A stretch of 64,000 bases of DNA from Blastomussa wellsi (Eukaryota > Cnidaria > Anthozoa > Scleractinia > Plerogyridae): positions 15,881,217-15,945,216 of the forward strand of contig OX393562.1 in the NCBI GenBank assembly GCA_947652115.1, read 5' to 3'. The position numbers and the translations under genes were made by a program. Below are positions 20,561-33,600 of this stretch, one piece after another. The notes beneath the pieces were generated by a model that worked only from the letters and a program-made list of their open reading frames with translations, was not told the origin of the DNA and did not search any database. The number at the start of each line of letters is the position of its first letter. Positions within the stretch are counted from its first letter, which is position 1.

Positions 20561-21384
20561 GCCGGCGTAAACGGGAAGGGTAATGATCTATATAAATAAC
20601 CAACTGGGCAATCTCGCGCCATTTTGGGATTGTTATTTGTTAAACGTCTTTTTTTGAAGTTGAGATAAACATTTGAACTGCGACCAGCAGACTACCGAAC
20701 AACCATCAAAGAATTACTAGCGACATTTCCGTCACGACATTCGTACGGGGTAAACAGAGCTGGCTTTGGCCGAGCCAAGTCTGTAGCATGGCGTCGAGAC
20801 GTCACTTTTAAACCCGTAAGAATTTGGCGTACGGTTGGCGATCTAATAATGAAAACACAAGAAAATATAAATAATAACCTGTATAATATTATTCGTTTAT
20901 TTTGGCTTACTTTAATGCTAATACTTGGCGTGCCTGGCTTTGTATACACGAAATAGTGTTATTTTTTTTATCCTCCTACAGACTAATAAATCTTTTCCAG
21001 AAGCAAAAATGTCATTACTTTTGTCTCACTTTGTAATTTTATGAGAACTTTTCCGCACAGGACAATCTTCTTTCCGGCCGGAAAGGCCAATCAATCATTC
21101 AAAAACACTAGCGGAATTTGTTTGAAAGGAAATTGGAAGGGATTATTTTGTCTTAAATTCATGGGGGCTTATCTTTATAGCTTAGGTAAACCGTCATAAA
21201 GTTATTTAGGGATCCGGGCTTATGATCCAGCAAGTTAAAAATTCTAATTAAAGAAGCGTTGAAAGGAAATGAAAGGCCTAAGATATCTAAATGATGATTA
21301 ATGACTCTATCAGCCATTGGAACGCAGATCGTCCACCAGAGATCTCCACCTTCCCCTTGCCTTTGTACAGCCACCCCATCTCAA

Positions 21385-21432
21385 AAAAAAAAAAAATGGA
21401 GAGAGAGGAGAGGGGGAGGGGGGGGGGGGGGT
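21385..21432. repeat. Adjacent poly-A and poly-G tracts
   Basis: A run of about 13 A is followed by a GA-rich bridge and a run of about 14 G. Frames open through this tract are composition artefacts. Confidence 0.9.
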
Positions 21433-21749
21433 GGCTGTACACAGGGTACCTTCCTGTCCTCGTCAACTTTTTCAAGTTCGTTCCAGCTCAGTCCAGTTTG
21501 CTGCAGTTCAGCCTCAGTTGATCTTCGCCCCGTTGTTTTAGGCCTTCTCCGTTTCCTTTTACCCTAAGGTGTCCACCAATGGCATGCCTGGTCACATTGG
21601 CAAAAGGGTTTCTCGGAATATGACGTAAGTAACCAGTACCATTTCCTTTTCTTGACTTCGAGGTGGAGAGGCTGGTGTTCTGCTCTCTCTCTCTCTCTCA
21701 GAGATCTTCATCTCTTTCTTTGTCCTGCTATCAAATTCGAAGAATATAC

Positions 21750-21935
21750 CAGTTAAGCCTAAATTTTTCTCGTTTTTCCGGCAATTACGATCTTCCTTAT
21801 TGATTCGAAGCCATCCTTGTTTCTGCGATGTTTATTGTCGCCTCGTTGGTGTTTTTCTTCCTTGTGAACTAATTTTTTAAGAATTCCTTTACCAAGGATG
21901 AATAAATTCATAGTTACTAAGCCCCTTAAATTATC
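21750..21935. mobile_element. M1 MITE copy, left-truncated
   Basis: It shares gcctaaatttttc, cttccttattgattcgaagc, catccttgtttct and ttggtgtttttcttccttg with the copy at 53338-53566 and ends ctaagccccttaa. The left TIR is lost. Confidence 0.65.
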
Positions 21936-22310
21936 CCCCATTCCCTTCAGGGCCGTAGCTTGCAAGAGACAAGACAAGACAGTTGCCTCATCTAGATTTT
22001 ACCGCGGTTTGACAAGAGACCTAATCAGCCACCCCTAGCGGCTCGCGTGGGTTGCGACTTAGGTGCTCAGAGCAGTGCGCCCACCTCGGAGACCCAGAAG
22101 CGAAAGTTTACAAGAAGTCGCAAGAGATGCTTCACTACACAGAGGCTCGGAGCTATTGCCTCAACTATGTCAAAAGTCAGGCCACCGCCCTGTCTATGTT
22201 TTCCTAAGCAGGCTTAGGTCCTGTTTACAAGAAGGTAGGATAACCCTAGTGCCAGAGGGTTAAATTTACAGGTAGTATAGGGTACCCCTACCGCCCGGGA
22301 CAACTCCGTG

Positions 22311-22339
22311 TGCTTGGTAACCGCATGGTTACCAAGCAT
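22311..22339. repeat. Short perfect-arm palindrome
   Basis: The arms tgcttggtaacc and ggttaccaagca are separated by gcat and would form a 12-bp stem. Confidence 0.75.
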
Positions 22340-22949
22340 CATCGCACCCATCGCACCCCCCGTCCCTAAGGACCTGCGATAAAATGAGAACAAAGATGGC
22401 TTTGTTAATGAGGAAGATTAAGAAGGATGGTTTGTAAATCGCGAGCTTGTAAATCAAGTGCCATCCTTTTCCGTGGGTTTACCGGCACAATAAACCATAG
22501 CTGATTGACCAATCAGAGCGCGCGCATTGATTTTGTTATGATATCATGAAGAACCATACACAAAACTGCAAGGCTGATACTACGTAAAAACTGACTTTGC
22601 GAGACGTCAGCATGACCGAAACCGATAAAGCAGGGCTGTAACCGTGGACAGCTGTTTCGCCCTAACTGGGGCTCGTCAGCATGGTGAACAGATTTTAAAT
22701 AAAAACAACGCGAACGCCAGTCCAATTCCAAATAAAATGACCCGCTCACTTTATTAAGTTTCCGCTTCATTTACGCGCAATCTTTTGTTTACGTATTAAT
22801 GTAATTAGCCAAGATGGGCCGATATGTGATAAATGTATTTTCATTAGCAGGATTGGCCCATAAACGCAAGAAAAGCCGCCAACGCAGGGGCGATATTGAG
22901 CGCAAACGGGCTGTAAGACAATAGACCCTTTTAGCTACGTATATAAATT

Positions 22950-23204
22950 ATTTCTTTCACATTCAAACAAATCCACGTAAAAATGAATGAATTCATTTCC
23001 AATTGGACAAAGGAACAATTCACGAGAGAGCATCACATAATCTGACAACCTCGTTCCCAGGGTCTCTCCGAGAGGGTAAGGAGATGAGAGACCCTGTTAA
23101 CGAGGTTGTCAGATCTTGTGATGCTCTCTCGAGAATTATTCCTTTGTTCATTTGGAAATGTATTCATTCATTTTTAGGTGGATTTGTTTGAATTTGAAAG
23201 AAAT
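22950..23204. mobile_element. Fold-back MITE with arms of about 108 bp
   Basis: The left arm (from atttctttcacattcaaac to ctgacaacctcgtt) matches the reverse complement of the right arm over about 108 bp with roughly 10 differences. A spacer of about 40 bp contains ggtctctc/gagagacc. Almost the whole element is hairpin. An open frame through the right arm is not a gene. Confidence 0.85.
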
Positions 23205-24554
23205 CGATCATTCTCAAGGGGTCCATTGCTTCCTGTTTCCCAGTTTGGAAACCTATTACTTTTGTAGCAATGTGATTGGCCACGTTTAAACAGAAAGTCA
23301 GATTTCGCTGCAAGATTTTTGGACGTTCTAGTTTCAATCAAAAAGAGTAAATTATTACGGTGTATCTGCCTGGTGTCTGGTTTTATTTATCCGGACAAAA
23401 AATACATCCATAATTCAACAAAATTAATGCTAGCGTATGATTTTAATGTAATTCTATTTAAGTCTTTACAATTACATAGTTTAAACCTTCCAGACGTGCT
23501 CAGTCAATTGGCATTGTTTTGAAATAAAATAAAACTAAATAAAGCTGCTTATTCATTCAGTGCGATGTTCCTTTTGTCCTGTCAAGTGGTGACTGCATTG
23601 TAAATATGGCGGTAATTTATGCTGGACCATTAGGAGCCATTTAAAATTTCGCTTTACCTGTTTGTAAATGTGGCAAAAATGGAGTTTAACAATTAATTAA
23701 CAGCATGAACTAGTTTATTTTTCAGTTGCAAGACACCTCTTTGTTTTGGGAACGGAAGTTTTGGCATCAATATATTACAATGAGTTGCCTCGTGTTGACA
23801 ACTAATGAATTACTGTCAAAAGTAATTTTAGTGTCGTCGGCTGTTCGCTGAAGCGTGGCATGTGTTAAATATTCCACGCTCTGTTTTGGCGAGAGCTTTG
23901 GTATAAACTCGTAATTCCTTCGAGGTTTTTGAGTGGTACCACAAACCTTGCATTCTGGACACTTGAAAAAGTCCAGTAATAACATCTGCGGCGTTGGGAT
24001 TTGTATCACAACGAACCGATGAGTACATCAAGCGAGTGGAAAGGAATATCTTGAATGCACGCCAAGCTTGGGGTCTCACGGCTGAAATGACCGATCCTTG
24101 TTAGAGGCCGTTTCATTCACGCTGTAGGACAGTTTATTCAATTTAATTCTTAGACACGGTAAGGTTCAAAAAGCTAGCGAGGGTATGCCGTCGTTGTTTG
24201 CTTCATTTTCTAATCGTTTGCACTCATTACAAAGTCAAACTTTGTCTCGTATTGTGCCAACTATGAAGTGAGCGACCGGATGCGTGAGAAGGCACACAGC
24301 TAAATTCAAGCTCGTTTCCTCTAGACAAGAGTATTTGATCACTTTCGAAAAATAAGAATCATACATGACATAAAAGATGTGCCTAGTTTTCCTACTTTCG
24401 TAAACATCCTGATTATCGCTCTTTCCACCGCAGGGTCGAAGAAATTTTGTACAGGAAGAAGGCGCCCCGTCGAATTTCGACAAAAACAAGGTCCTCGTCT
24501 GTCGTACGCGAAATCATGTTGAAAGGAGTTTGAGAAGACATTCTGACGGAGAAA

Positions 24555-24642
24555 ATGGCCTTGGCTTTCTTTTTTAGCGATGGTTTTTTCTTCGCTTTTA
24601 TTCTTTTGGGAGTTGTTGGAATTTCAGCGCAACAATCTGGAG
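24555..24642 (+). CDS. Gene B exon 1: signal peptide
   Basis: The exon encodes [20 protein letters not shown] and VGISAQQSG, a hydrophobic secretory signal, and ends in phase 1 at G/GTAGGT. Its coding length of 88 nt is identical to gene A exon 1. Its own ATG implies an independent promoter for gene B. The 5' UTR is not defined. Confidence 0.82.
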
Positions 24643-27600
24643 GTAGGTCCGCAAAACCATACAACGCTGGTGAAGGTTGTTGGTTTCATGATCACGTAAC
24701 ATTCAGAATATTTTATTGCTTTGTAAAACATCGGGTAAAGTTATATATTCCACAGTGATAACGCGCAAGAAAACTTAAATGAGTAAGGAATAGTGCATAT
24801 CGATTAAAAGAGTCTCGCCAAAATTGCAAACAGTTCTAAAATTGAAGTTTTCATCGATTTAGCAGTATCGGAAGTGTAGATCGTAAAGTTCCAAATTATT
24901 AGAATTTTTAAATCGGCGCGTCGGTATGCTTTATAGCATTTTACGTCCCTAATTAAAGCTGGTTGGCCGTCCATTCATGTTTTTGCTGGCAGATTGGTTA
25001 TTTATTTAGAAAGCTGAGAGAGATATTTTTAGCGGGTTTTCACAGTGCGGATCAGTTGAAGTTGTACACAGTTTGATTCCGGTAACAGAATACCATTACC
25101 CAATTTATTTATTTGCACCTTTATTGAATATTTGTACCCCCAAGAATTGAAATTAAAAGCCTTAACGAACATCCTGAAGTTAATTGCAAGTGGGTTTACG
25201 TTGTAATTATCCACCATAATTCTGCTTCTGTGTATATTTTTTTTCGTGCGCAATTCAATCAACAAACGCGTCACATTTGTATTACAGCATTACAAGCAAT
25301 TTAAATGGATTTTTTATTATATTGGTTGTTTAATATCAAAAATTCCGCTGCCAGGAGTGATGTTTCGTCTGTCTCCTTTATGACAAAGCACATGAATACG
25401 CTAAAAGGGAGGTTCATTTTGAAAAACGTAAGAACCGGCAGCTGCTAAATGAATACATAGCCGATGCTTTGTAGAAATTCAGCCGGGGTCGAAAATAAAA
25501 TTGACTTTGTAATTTTCTTCTGTTGCTATAAATTTAGTTGCTTCTTGTAGAAATGCAAAAAGATTTGGCTACGCTTTCGAGGGGTGTGCGGCAATTCCGC
25601 GAGTCGCGAGTTTCGTGGGCGACATCTCGGCTCGCGGATTCGCCGCTCCTCGAAAATAGCGCTCGCAAATTTTCGCTTTCGTTACGCATTTTGGAGCAAA
25701 ATAGAGACTGCTCAGAGTCTATCAGCTGATTGACGGACCGTAGAAAAAAGTCGGTAATGACAGCTTCCTATATAACGACTTTTACCTTTATAAATAATGC
25801 CTCACTTCATTTGCAAGATATACTTGACTTCAGTGAGCCAATATTTTATTCTCGGCAATAAGGTTATCAAAATGTTTACGCATGAAAAAATATTTGAACC
25901 TTTTAAGCACAGTTCATTCTTTATGAGGTAGGGAGGGGGCTGTTGGAATTTAAGGGGGGGCATCCCAAAAACTGTGACTTCAAATGGGGGCGTCCGAAAA
26001 TATATGGTCTGTAAAGGGGGGGGGGGTCGCGCTGGTGCCGACTTTCTACCAGAATTATCTAAAATAGCGTTTCTGAGGTTCTGAAAATCGAAATTTTCCC
26101 AACGTCATCAACTCAAATTTACCAACTATTCGGTTGCAAAATACAGTTTACTTTGACTAACAAACATGGCTCATCGATGAAGAGGGTGGTCATTATATAT
26201 TATGGATACTTTATAACTGGCTGTAAAACCGTACATTTTGTACTTCAATGTTTGACAAAAACCGACGATGAGGAAATCAAACACCCGGTTTTGTTTCAAT
26301 TTTTCTCATCAAACTAGTTTCTTTCTTCAGAAAACCCCGGGAGAAAAGTACGTTTGGATTTCCTTTTTGTGTTTCGAAGGTTCCTTGCTAGTATTTTTGT
26401 TTCTTCTGTCTGGAAGGTAGTTGGGAGAAAAATATTAACTGACTTTCAGCAACCTGGGTATCATGTTTTCCCCTAGCCTGCAAAGCAGGCGGTTTTTGTG
26501 GGGGGAACCCTACCCCCTACCCCTCTCTTTTTTCCTCTCCCCAGTGTTCGCACGCTGAAAATGGCGGCCGGTCTTTCGTGATCGCTGTTTTCGAAGATTC
26601 CCCCACAAAAACCGCCTGCTTTGCAGGCTAGTTTTACCCTTGTCGGTTTGCATAAATCAAGGAAAAATTAATTTGCCACTTCGTTTGATTAATTAGTCGT
26701 TTAAGTTTGTTTACATGCAGATTGTAAACATGCTAATCTGAATGTCTTTTTGAGGTGTTTTAGGGTTTATGGGTTAAATGTTTCTATTTATTGAATGGAA
26801 AATTTCAAGTCAGATCTTTCATGATCAGAAATCCGTGAAAACGAAAGTCAACAAGAACGCACGATGTGTGGCCTTCGTTTTCTTACTGGTCAATACGCGT
26901 AGGAAAATCCATGGCTCTATTAAAAGGCAGAGCTTGTTCAAAAAATTGGTTTAAAGACTTGCGAGATAAACAAATACAGTATTCTATTAGCAGGGTCCTC
27001 GCACGCGGTGAATGAGAAGCATAAATTAATAAATACCTAATCGACTTATTTATACCCAGGCCACTGAACGTGGCTGTCTGTACGTATCTTACGTCCTGTT
27101 ATCTTGTTTTTTCAGTTCCTCCTCAAATTAAACAGTCTTCTCTTCCGAGAGTCGTTAAACCCGTTGGCGAAGAAGAAGTCAAATTGTACTGTAACGTGAA
27201 AGATGCTCAAAACTACACTTGGTACAAAGATAGTAACCGCATTCCACAATCCTCCGTGTCCACGCGCTATACAGTGAAAAGTTACAGATTTCTACGAATA
27301 ACGAACGTTGTGAAATCTGACAGCGGCATGTTTATCTGCGTGGCATCGAACAGTTATGGAAGAATAAATTGCACCATAAGATTGATAGTAGAAGGTGGGC
27401 TTTGTTGTAATTCGCGCCATCTATCTCCCTGCTTTCTGACAGGTCTCAAATGTTTATTACATGTTGAGTTGACCTGACTTCCCTTGTGACACAATCTATC
27501 TCCCTTCAGCTCCCCACGCCCCCCCTCCCCCCTACTCCAACTTCTACCAACCGGCTGCTGATTTTATTTTTTCCCACGACATTGTAAAAGTTTATTCTTT

Positions 27601-30600
27601 CGTTAAGGTATCACGGAAGTACAATGGAGTTTGCATTCAAAAATGAAATTGTGTGCAAGCCATTAATGCTAACCCCAATAAAGTATATATTTCCTGAAAG
27701 CTCATGGAATAGAGATTCCACTTTGTATTCTGTTTTGATAATATAGCCCATAATAAGCAACGCCAGCATGATGTTGCGCAACGTTAGGCTTATTTGAGAA
27801 CACGTTTACATGAACACCGAATCTTTTATGTGGAATTTCATCTTTAGATATATGTTGGTCTGAAAAAGGGTGTCTGGGATTTTTGTTTTGTACTTCCGTT
27901 ATTTATTTTACCTTAAAATGATAAACATAATCTCTTTCTCCTAAATTTGCCTGTTCTCGCTGGGCCGATCATAATGAAGAAATTTTCTGAGTCGTATAGT
28001 GAATAAAAACGCTAAGAAAAGTAAATGCAGTTATCCTTTGTATTGGATTGTGGAAACAAAATTTGACGACTTTCTAGGGTCCAGGATGCCCCGATGACCA
28101 AATATGTTTTTGCCTAAGGCTTGATGTGCAACTGATGACTAAAACTTTTGTATTTATTTTCTGTTTTCCTAGACCCGACAGTATCACCTACAAACATAAC
28201 CGCAGGAGGTACGTATTGACTTGTTATTAATACACTCTTCGGAATTAAACTCAGTGACAAGGCGGGATGTTCTTTTGCGTCAAGTCATAGTTACATGTAA
28301 TCGATTAACTATGGTCGAGTGAACTGGAAGTAACTTCTCAAACTCATTAATAATTCGTCGAGTTAAAACAAAGAAAATCATAACCTTGAAGGAGGTTTGG
28401 ATACCCGATCTTAATTAGCATAGTTTTTGACGATTTTATTTTCCCGTTTACTCCTTAGTTTTTGTTTTGATTGACAAGATTTATTAAACACTCGAGAGAG
28501 TGTTTTATCGGCTATCCATACACCTCGAAGTTCGTTAAAATTACTCCGCTGCGCGTCGTATTTTCAACTCTCTTCTCGGTGTTTGGATATCCATATGAAA
28601 CACTGTCTCTCGTGTTTGATATATTGCTTCATTTACCCTGTTCGCTGTACATTCTTTCTTCACCTAGAGCCTTCAGCTCAAGGCGTTAACTCTAATTTAA
28701 ACTTCAAAGTTGAATCGTGCCACAGCTAGCTAGCTACTATCTCACAACGGCAGCAAATTTGCCAGTTGATAGTTCGAGGAATCCTTGCAACGCATTTATT
28801 TAATCAGAGCTAAGAAACCTTTTTCAGCTAAGTGGATGCAAAACCACAATCATATTTGCTTTGTTTTGCGCGACTTTTAGCGCTTTTAACATAGTTAATG
28901 TGCTCTTGCGTCGAATTCTGATAACTTTTCAACGCTATATTTGCTTTTAATTAACTCTGTATGTTTGTAGTAAAATGTGTACGATATAGACCCTTTTCAT
29001 AAATGGCTGCCAATTATAAATTCTTTTATAAATATTAAAATTAGCCTGACTAACCTCGTTTTTGAGTTGATAATTCAAAAGAATTTTTACTCCCAAACGA
29101 GTTTAGTGAGGCTAATTTTAATGCATACAAAAGAATTTTAAATTGGCAGCCATTTATGAAAAGAGTCTATGCATTAGAAAGTGGGGGCGGGAGGAGGGGG
29201 GCGATGGCCATGTTTCTTGCGCTGGACTTCGGATCGCAGTACCTCTCTCCATCCAGAAGTCTAAATTGGCACCGGAACATTGTTGGCGCATCCTGACAGA
29301 ATGCTGAGGAGTAGCCTGCGGTGGACTTGCCACATCCCATTGATGGAGGGCAGCTAAACTTGTTGCTCCTTCATACGTCAGGAGTAATGAGTCACTAGTG
29401 CTGAAAAAGGTTCTCTTACTATTAGTTAGAGACCCGCTTTTACGATGGAGAATACAATTTACATGATTTACAGTAAATGTTGTTTAAAGGGGCACAGTCG
29501 CCATGATCAAAGTCAACTTTGGCAGTGTATAATATAAAATTGCCTTAAAATCAAAGGAAACCTTGAAATAGTACAGTAGTTTACTAAGGTAGAAAACACC
29601 AAACATGCACCAGTAAACTAGGAAGAAGCAAGAATGGCTTTGAATGAGGAAGATTGAGAAGGATTGTAATTGACAAATAAGAAAAATTTTGGCTAAACTT
29701 TTCAAACTGTGGCATTCGTGGCCGAGCTTCTTTAATGTGTGCGTTCTCTTTTCCACTTTAACAGAAAAGCCACAATTTCTTTATCCAAACCAAATGAGGG
29801 TGATAAAATCGAGTTATAAGGAGGGCGAAAAGTTCACCTTAACATGCGACGCCAAAGGTGTACCGGCTCCAGTAGTAACGTGGTACAAAGACGGCAAGAC
29901 ATTTACCGGGAGCAGAACTGGCGAGAGTATTAAACCCGGGGAATACGACTATAAAATTAATTTCGTCGGGGTAGAAATCCAGGATGGAGGAAATTACACT
30001 TGCATCGTGTCGAACGTCTATGGTCAGTTGACATATTCCTACAAATTTGACGTAAAAGGTAAGTGTCGTGAAACGCTGGACGAGTGCTGTTTTATATTTT
30101 ATAGTAGAGCAGTTTGAAGTTCGCCGCTAGAATGAAAAAATTACGAATTTAGTTTACTTTTCCGTTTGCGTAGCTGTATAATGGGTTCAATTCAATAACC
30201 GGCTCATCCTCGGTGTAAAAACCTGTGAAGCTCACGAGTGCCGTAAAACAAAGAACGAACAAGACAACAACGAACCTCGAAACAATATAGAACAGAAAAA
30301 CAATAGGTCAAAAACAAAGAAAAAAGTCACAGGTTTTTACACCGAGGTAAACCCCAATAACCTTCGCCTCGCCTTCAAACATACTAATCCGAAGCAAAAT
30401 TGCAACCAATCACGCCCAGTTATGTTTTCCCGCGCTTCTCGCCAGTTGCAAGATTTTGAGTTGTGATTGGTTGATTGCTGATTTGCCTTTGCTGTGGTTG
30501 GCCAGTTGCTATAACTACGGCCGTTGTAGTTTTACGTAACACCGCTGTTCGACCTAGTGACTGTGAACAGAAAGGCTTTCTCGCACCTAACATCGAGCGA

Positions 30601-33600
30601 GAAACGAAACACGCAAAGAAGGTGAACGTGGCCATTTTTAATCGTTAGTAAATTGACAACTGCAAATTAAAAAGATCACGAATATTAGCGACCATTAATT
30701 TAAATTGATAGTCAACTGACGTTTTGTGTTTAAACCCGTTTTGGCCCGCGACATTATTCAGAAATCATCTCTATTTGTCTTGTAGTCTTAACAGGTGTGG
30801 TCAATTAAAGAAGTTTCATTTCCATCTGAATTCACGAATAAGAAGGAATCTCCGCACGTTTTTGGAAATGTGATGAAAAACTGTCTCTCGCTCGTGGACT
30901 GTTTGACATATTACATCAAAACCGAGATATCTAGTTCGACCACCGTGATTGAATTGTATTTTTAGCTTCAAAAAAGCTACGCCTTTACTCTGTAATGTTC
31001 TTTTTTCTCATAGAGAAAGTTCGCAGCGTTCCTCAAATAGTTATTATATGGGAGCAAAAAGAATCCGTGTATGTTGGTAGCAACGTGGAAATGTTCTGCA
31101 TTGTCCTCAGCAAAGATGAGAACACGACATACCGATGGTATTACAGTGATTCCAAGGTCCCGGATGAAACCAAGCTGGGCACTCTTATAGATTATCGTCT
31201 GTATGTTGTTTCGCGGTTTCAGAACGACGACTCGTGGCCAAAGTGGAAGTTAAAGCTTAAGTTAAAGAACGTTTCTATCGCTGATTCAGGGCTTTATGGA
31301 TGTCAGGCTGAAAACATTGTTGGTAATGGATCGCGGCAGACCTACCTTAAGGTCTCTAGAAGGCCCATTACTCAATCAGCAACAGGTATGGAAAGCACAG
31401 TGCTTTACAGAAGGGAACTGTAAGGGAATAACCTTTTGTATATAATAATAGTTCTAACAGAGCTCTTGAACCTGATTGATTCTTAGCAAGCTTCATGTTT
31501 CAACCAAATTGGAGCGCGAGCAGCGCTGAGATGTCCAATACCAAAATTCACGTACCGAGCGTGCCTTTTTGAGTTTATTTGGTCCCGTCTTGTGACTGAA
31601 AACTCGTTCTTCAGCTGATTCTTTATAGAACCTTTCAGAAATTCATGTCTCCCAGCGAATTTCACCATAAAGATGATAAATCGTTAACAGGGATCGCTTT
31701 GTCGATGGAAATTATTGCGAGGCTCGGGGAAGGTGAGAGAAGCGTGAAGTGATTGATTGATTGATTGATCGATCAAGACTTTAACTTCAATCCAATTTTG
31801 TTCGAAAACTCTCACATATAGTTTTTCAAACTTTGCAGTTGTTGAAGATATAGATTCCATTAGGGGCATCGAGTCTCGATTTCGAGAAAATCTACTTTTT
31901 TTGGAAAATGTATTCAATCATGTGCGGAGCAGCTTGTTCATCCGTCCTTGAAGAAATAATCATTTAAAGCTAGGTTGCTATGATATCGATTCTGAAAGCT
32001 CCAGATGAGCCATCTTAAAGGGACACTGTCACGCCTGATTATATAAATTTGTATGTTCTAATTTCCATATTATTGTGCCAAATGCCACCAAATACATGAA
32101 TAAATTTGATGCAAAGATTTCACAGAACAAGATAGAACAGATATTTTGGGAAAGTAGTTCAGGATTACAAGGATGGAAGTGGATTGCAATTCATCAAAAC
32201 TGATTTCTGGACAGGATGTCCAGAAATCAAAGATGAAATTCTGGTGAATTTTTGAATATTTTAACAGTTATTTTTTCTTCTTAGTTGATATTTCTTTCCT
32301 TTCACCACTTTTCGCATTTTTCTCCTTCTATTGCAAGACAATAAAGCACGATTACAGCAAGCTACAGGCCATACTTATCAATATATGATATATCAGGCAT
32401 GACAGTTTCCCTTTAACAAGGTTGTTTTGTCATTTTCCTCAGACACGTCAGTCACCACCACTCTCGCTGTTACACTGACCCCACCACCAAGAAATGCATC
32501 GACCAACCCTCCCCCTATACTAAGCCAGCTTGAGATTATTCTTTTTGCCGTCGGGGCATTCATCTTGATAGCACTGCTTGTTGGTGTTGTTTGCATCTGT
32601 GTGCGAGCGAGAAACCGGAGAAAGAGTATAAAGCTTCGGGAAGTTAAATACGATGCTGCTAGGGAAAGTGTTGTCATTGAACCACAGAGTTTCGCGCCAA
32701 GGACGGCATCAGTGTCCTCCACTGGGTCAGCGGCAGCTTTCTTAATGCGACAAAGGAGCATTCGCGGTCGCTTGGAATCGAGGCTTACACAGGTAAAATT
32801 TCCTCCTTTTTATGATCCCGTCCTAACCTTCAGAGTGCAACCTGACTACAACACCGGGAACTTCGTCTCCTATTATTTGCGACAAGTGTGTGGGTTCTGA
32901 AACGTCCCCTGATGACAATAACAGTGAGTGAAGATGCAGGAGACGGGGCCTAGTTAAAGCTACGGTTTATTGTCCTTACCCGAGAACACTAGAAAAGAAT
33001 ATCACCATTTGCAGATGTCATTGCGAAACAGCAAACAGCACTTCTCAGTTTTTTTAACCGCGACCTACTGCACATTAGTGTGGCGATCTACCAACTGAGC
33101 TAACAAGTCGGCGCTTTTCAGTCGTCGCATAACATTAAAGGAAGTTATTTTGTCTATCGTACTTTTCAGGTTTCGGATATTGAGGTACCATATGACGAAG
33201 CTTGGGAGCTGGATAGAAGCCAGTTAGTTTTCTCTGAAATACTGGGTGAAGGAGCGTTCGGTCGAGTCCTCAAAGCAGAAGCTCTCGGTCTAGGCTGCAC
33301 TGTCGCAGTCAAGATGCTGAAAGGTCAGTGAGGTGTCTTGTATTCACGGTCCGTTGTCGGTCTCATGTGGGGCCCACTTACCAGATTCGTGGCGGACGTC
33401 GGGCAAATGTTTGACGTCTTAGCTGCTCGCTGATGTAATCATTCCTATGATCCTGCACGGTCGGTCAATACCAATCTTTTAAGCGAGGCGTTCAGCACCT
33501 TTATGCAAGACCTGTGCAAACTTCTATTTCACTTAAACCAACCTTTTACAACATGTTTAAACTGCGCTTCCTTCCAACTGTAAGGCCCATTAACGTTGAT

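Larger units (their letters stand above)
19793..24554. other. 3' region of gene A and spacer to gene B
   Basis: No supported gene. Possible 3' UTR of gene A follows 19792; an AATAAA occurs only at 20985-20990, so the poly(A) site is uncertain. The spacer has a tandem 19-mer (20034-20070), a TCGAA-rich block (20230-20560), purine homopolymers (21385-21432), M1 MITE remnants (21750-21935, about 22380-22440), a palindrome (22311-22339) and a large hairpin MITE (22950-23204). The gene B promoter should lie in the last kilobase, but no clear core element is seen. Confidence 0.6.
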
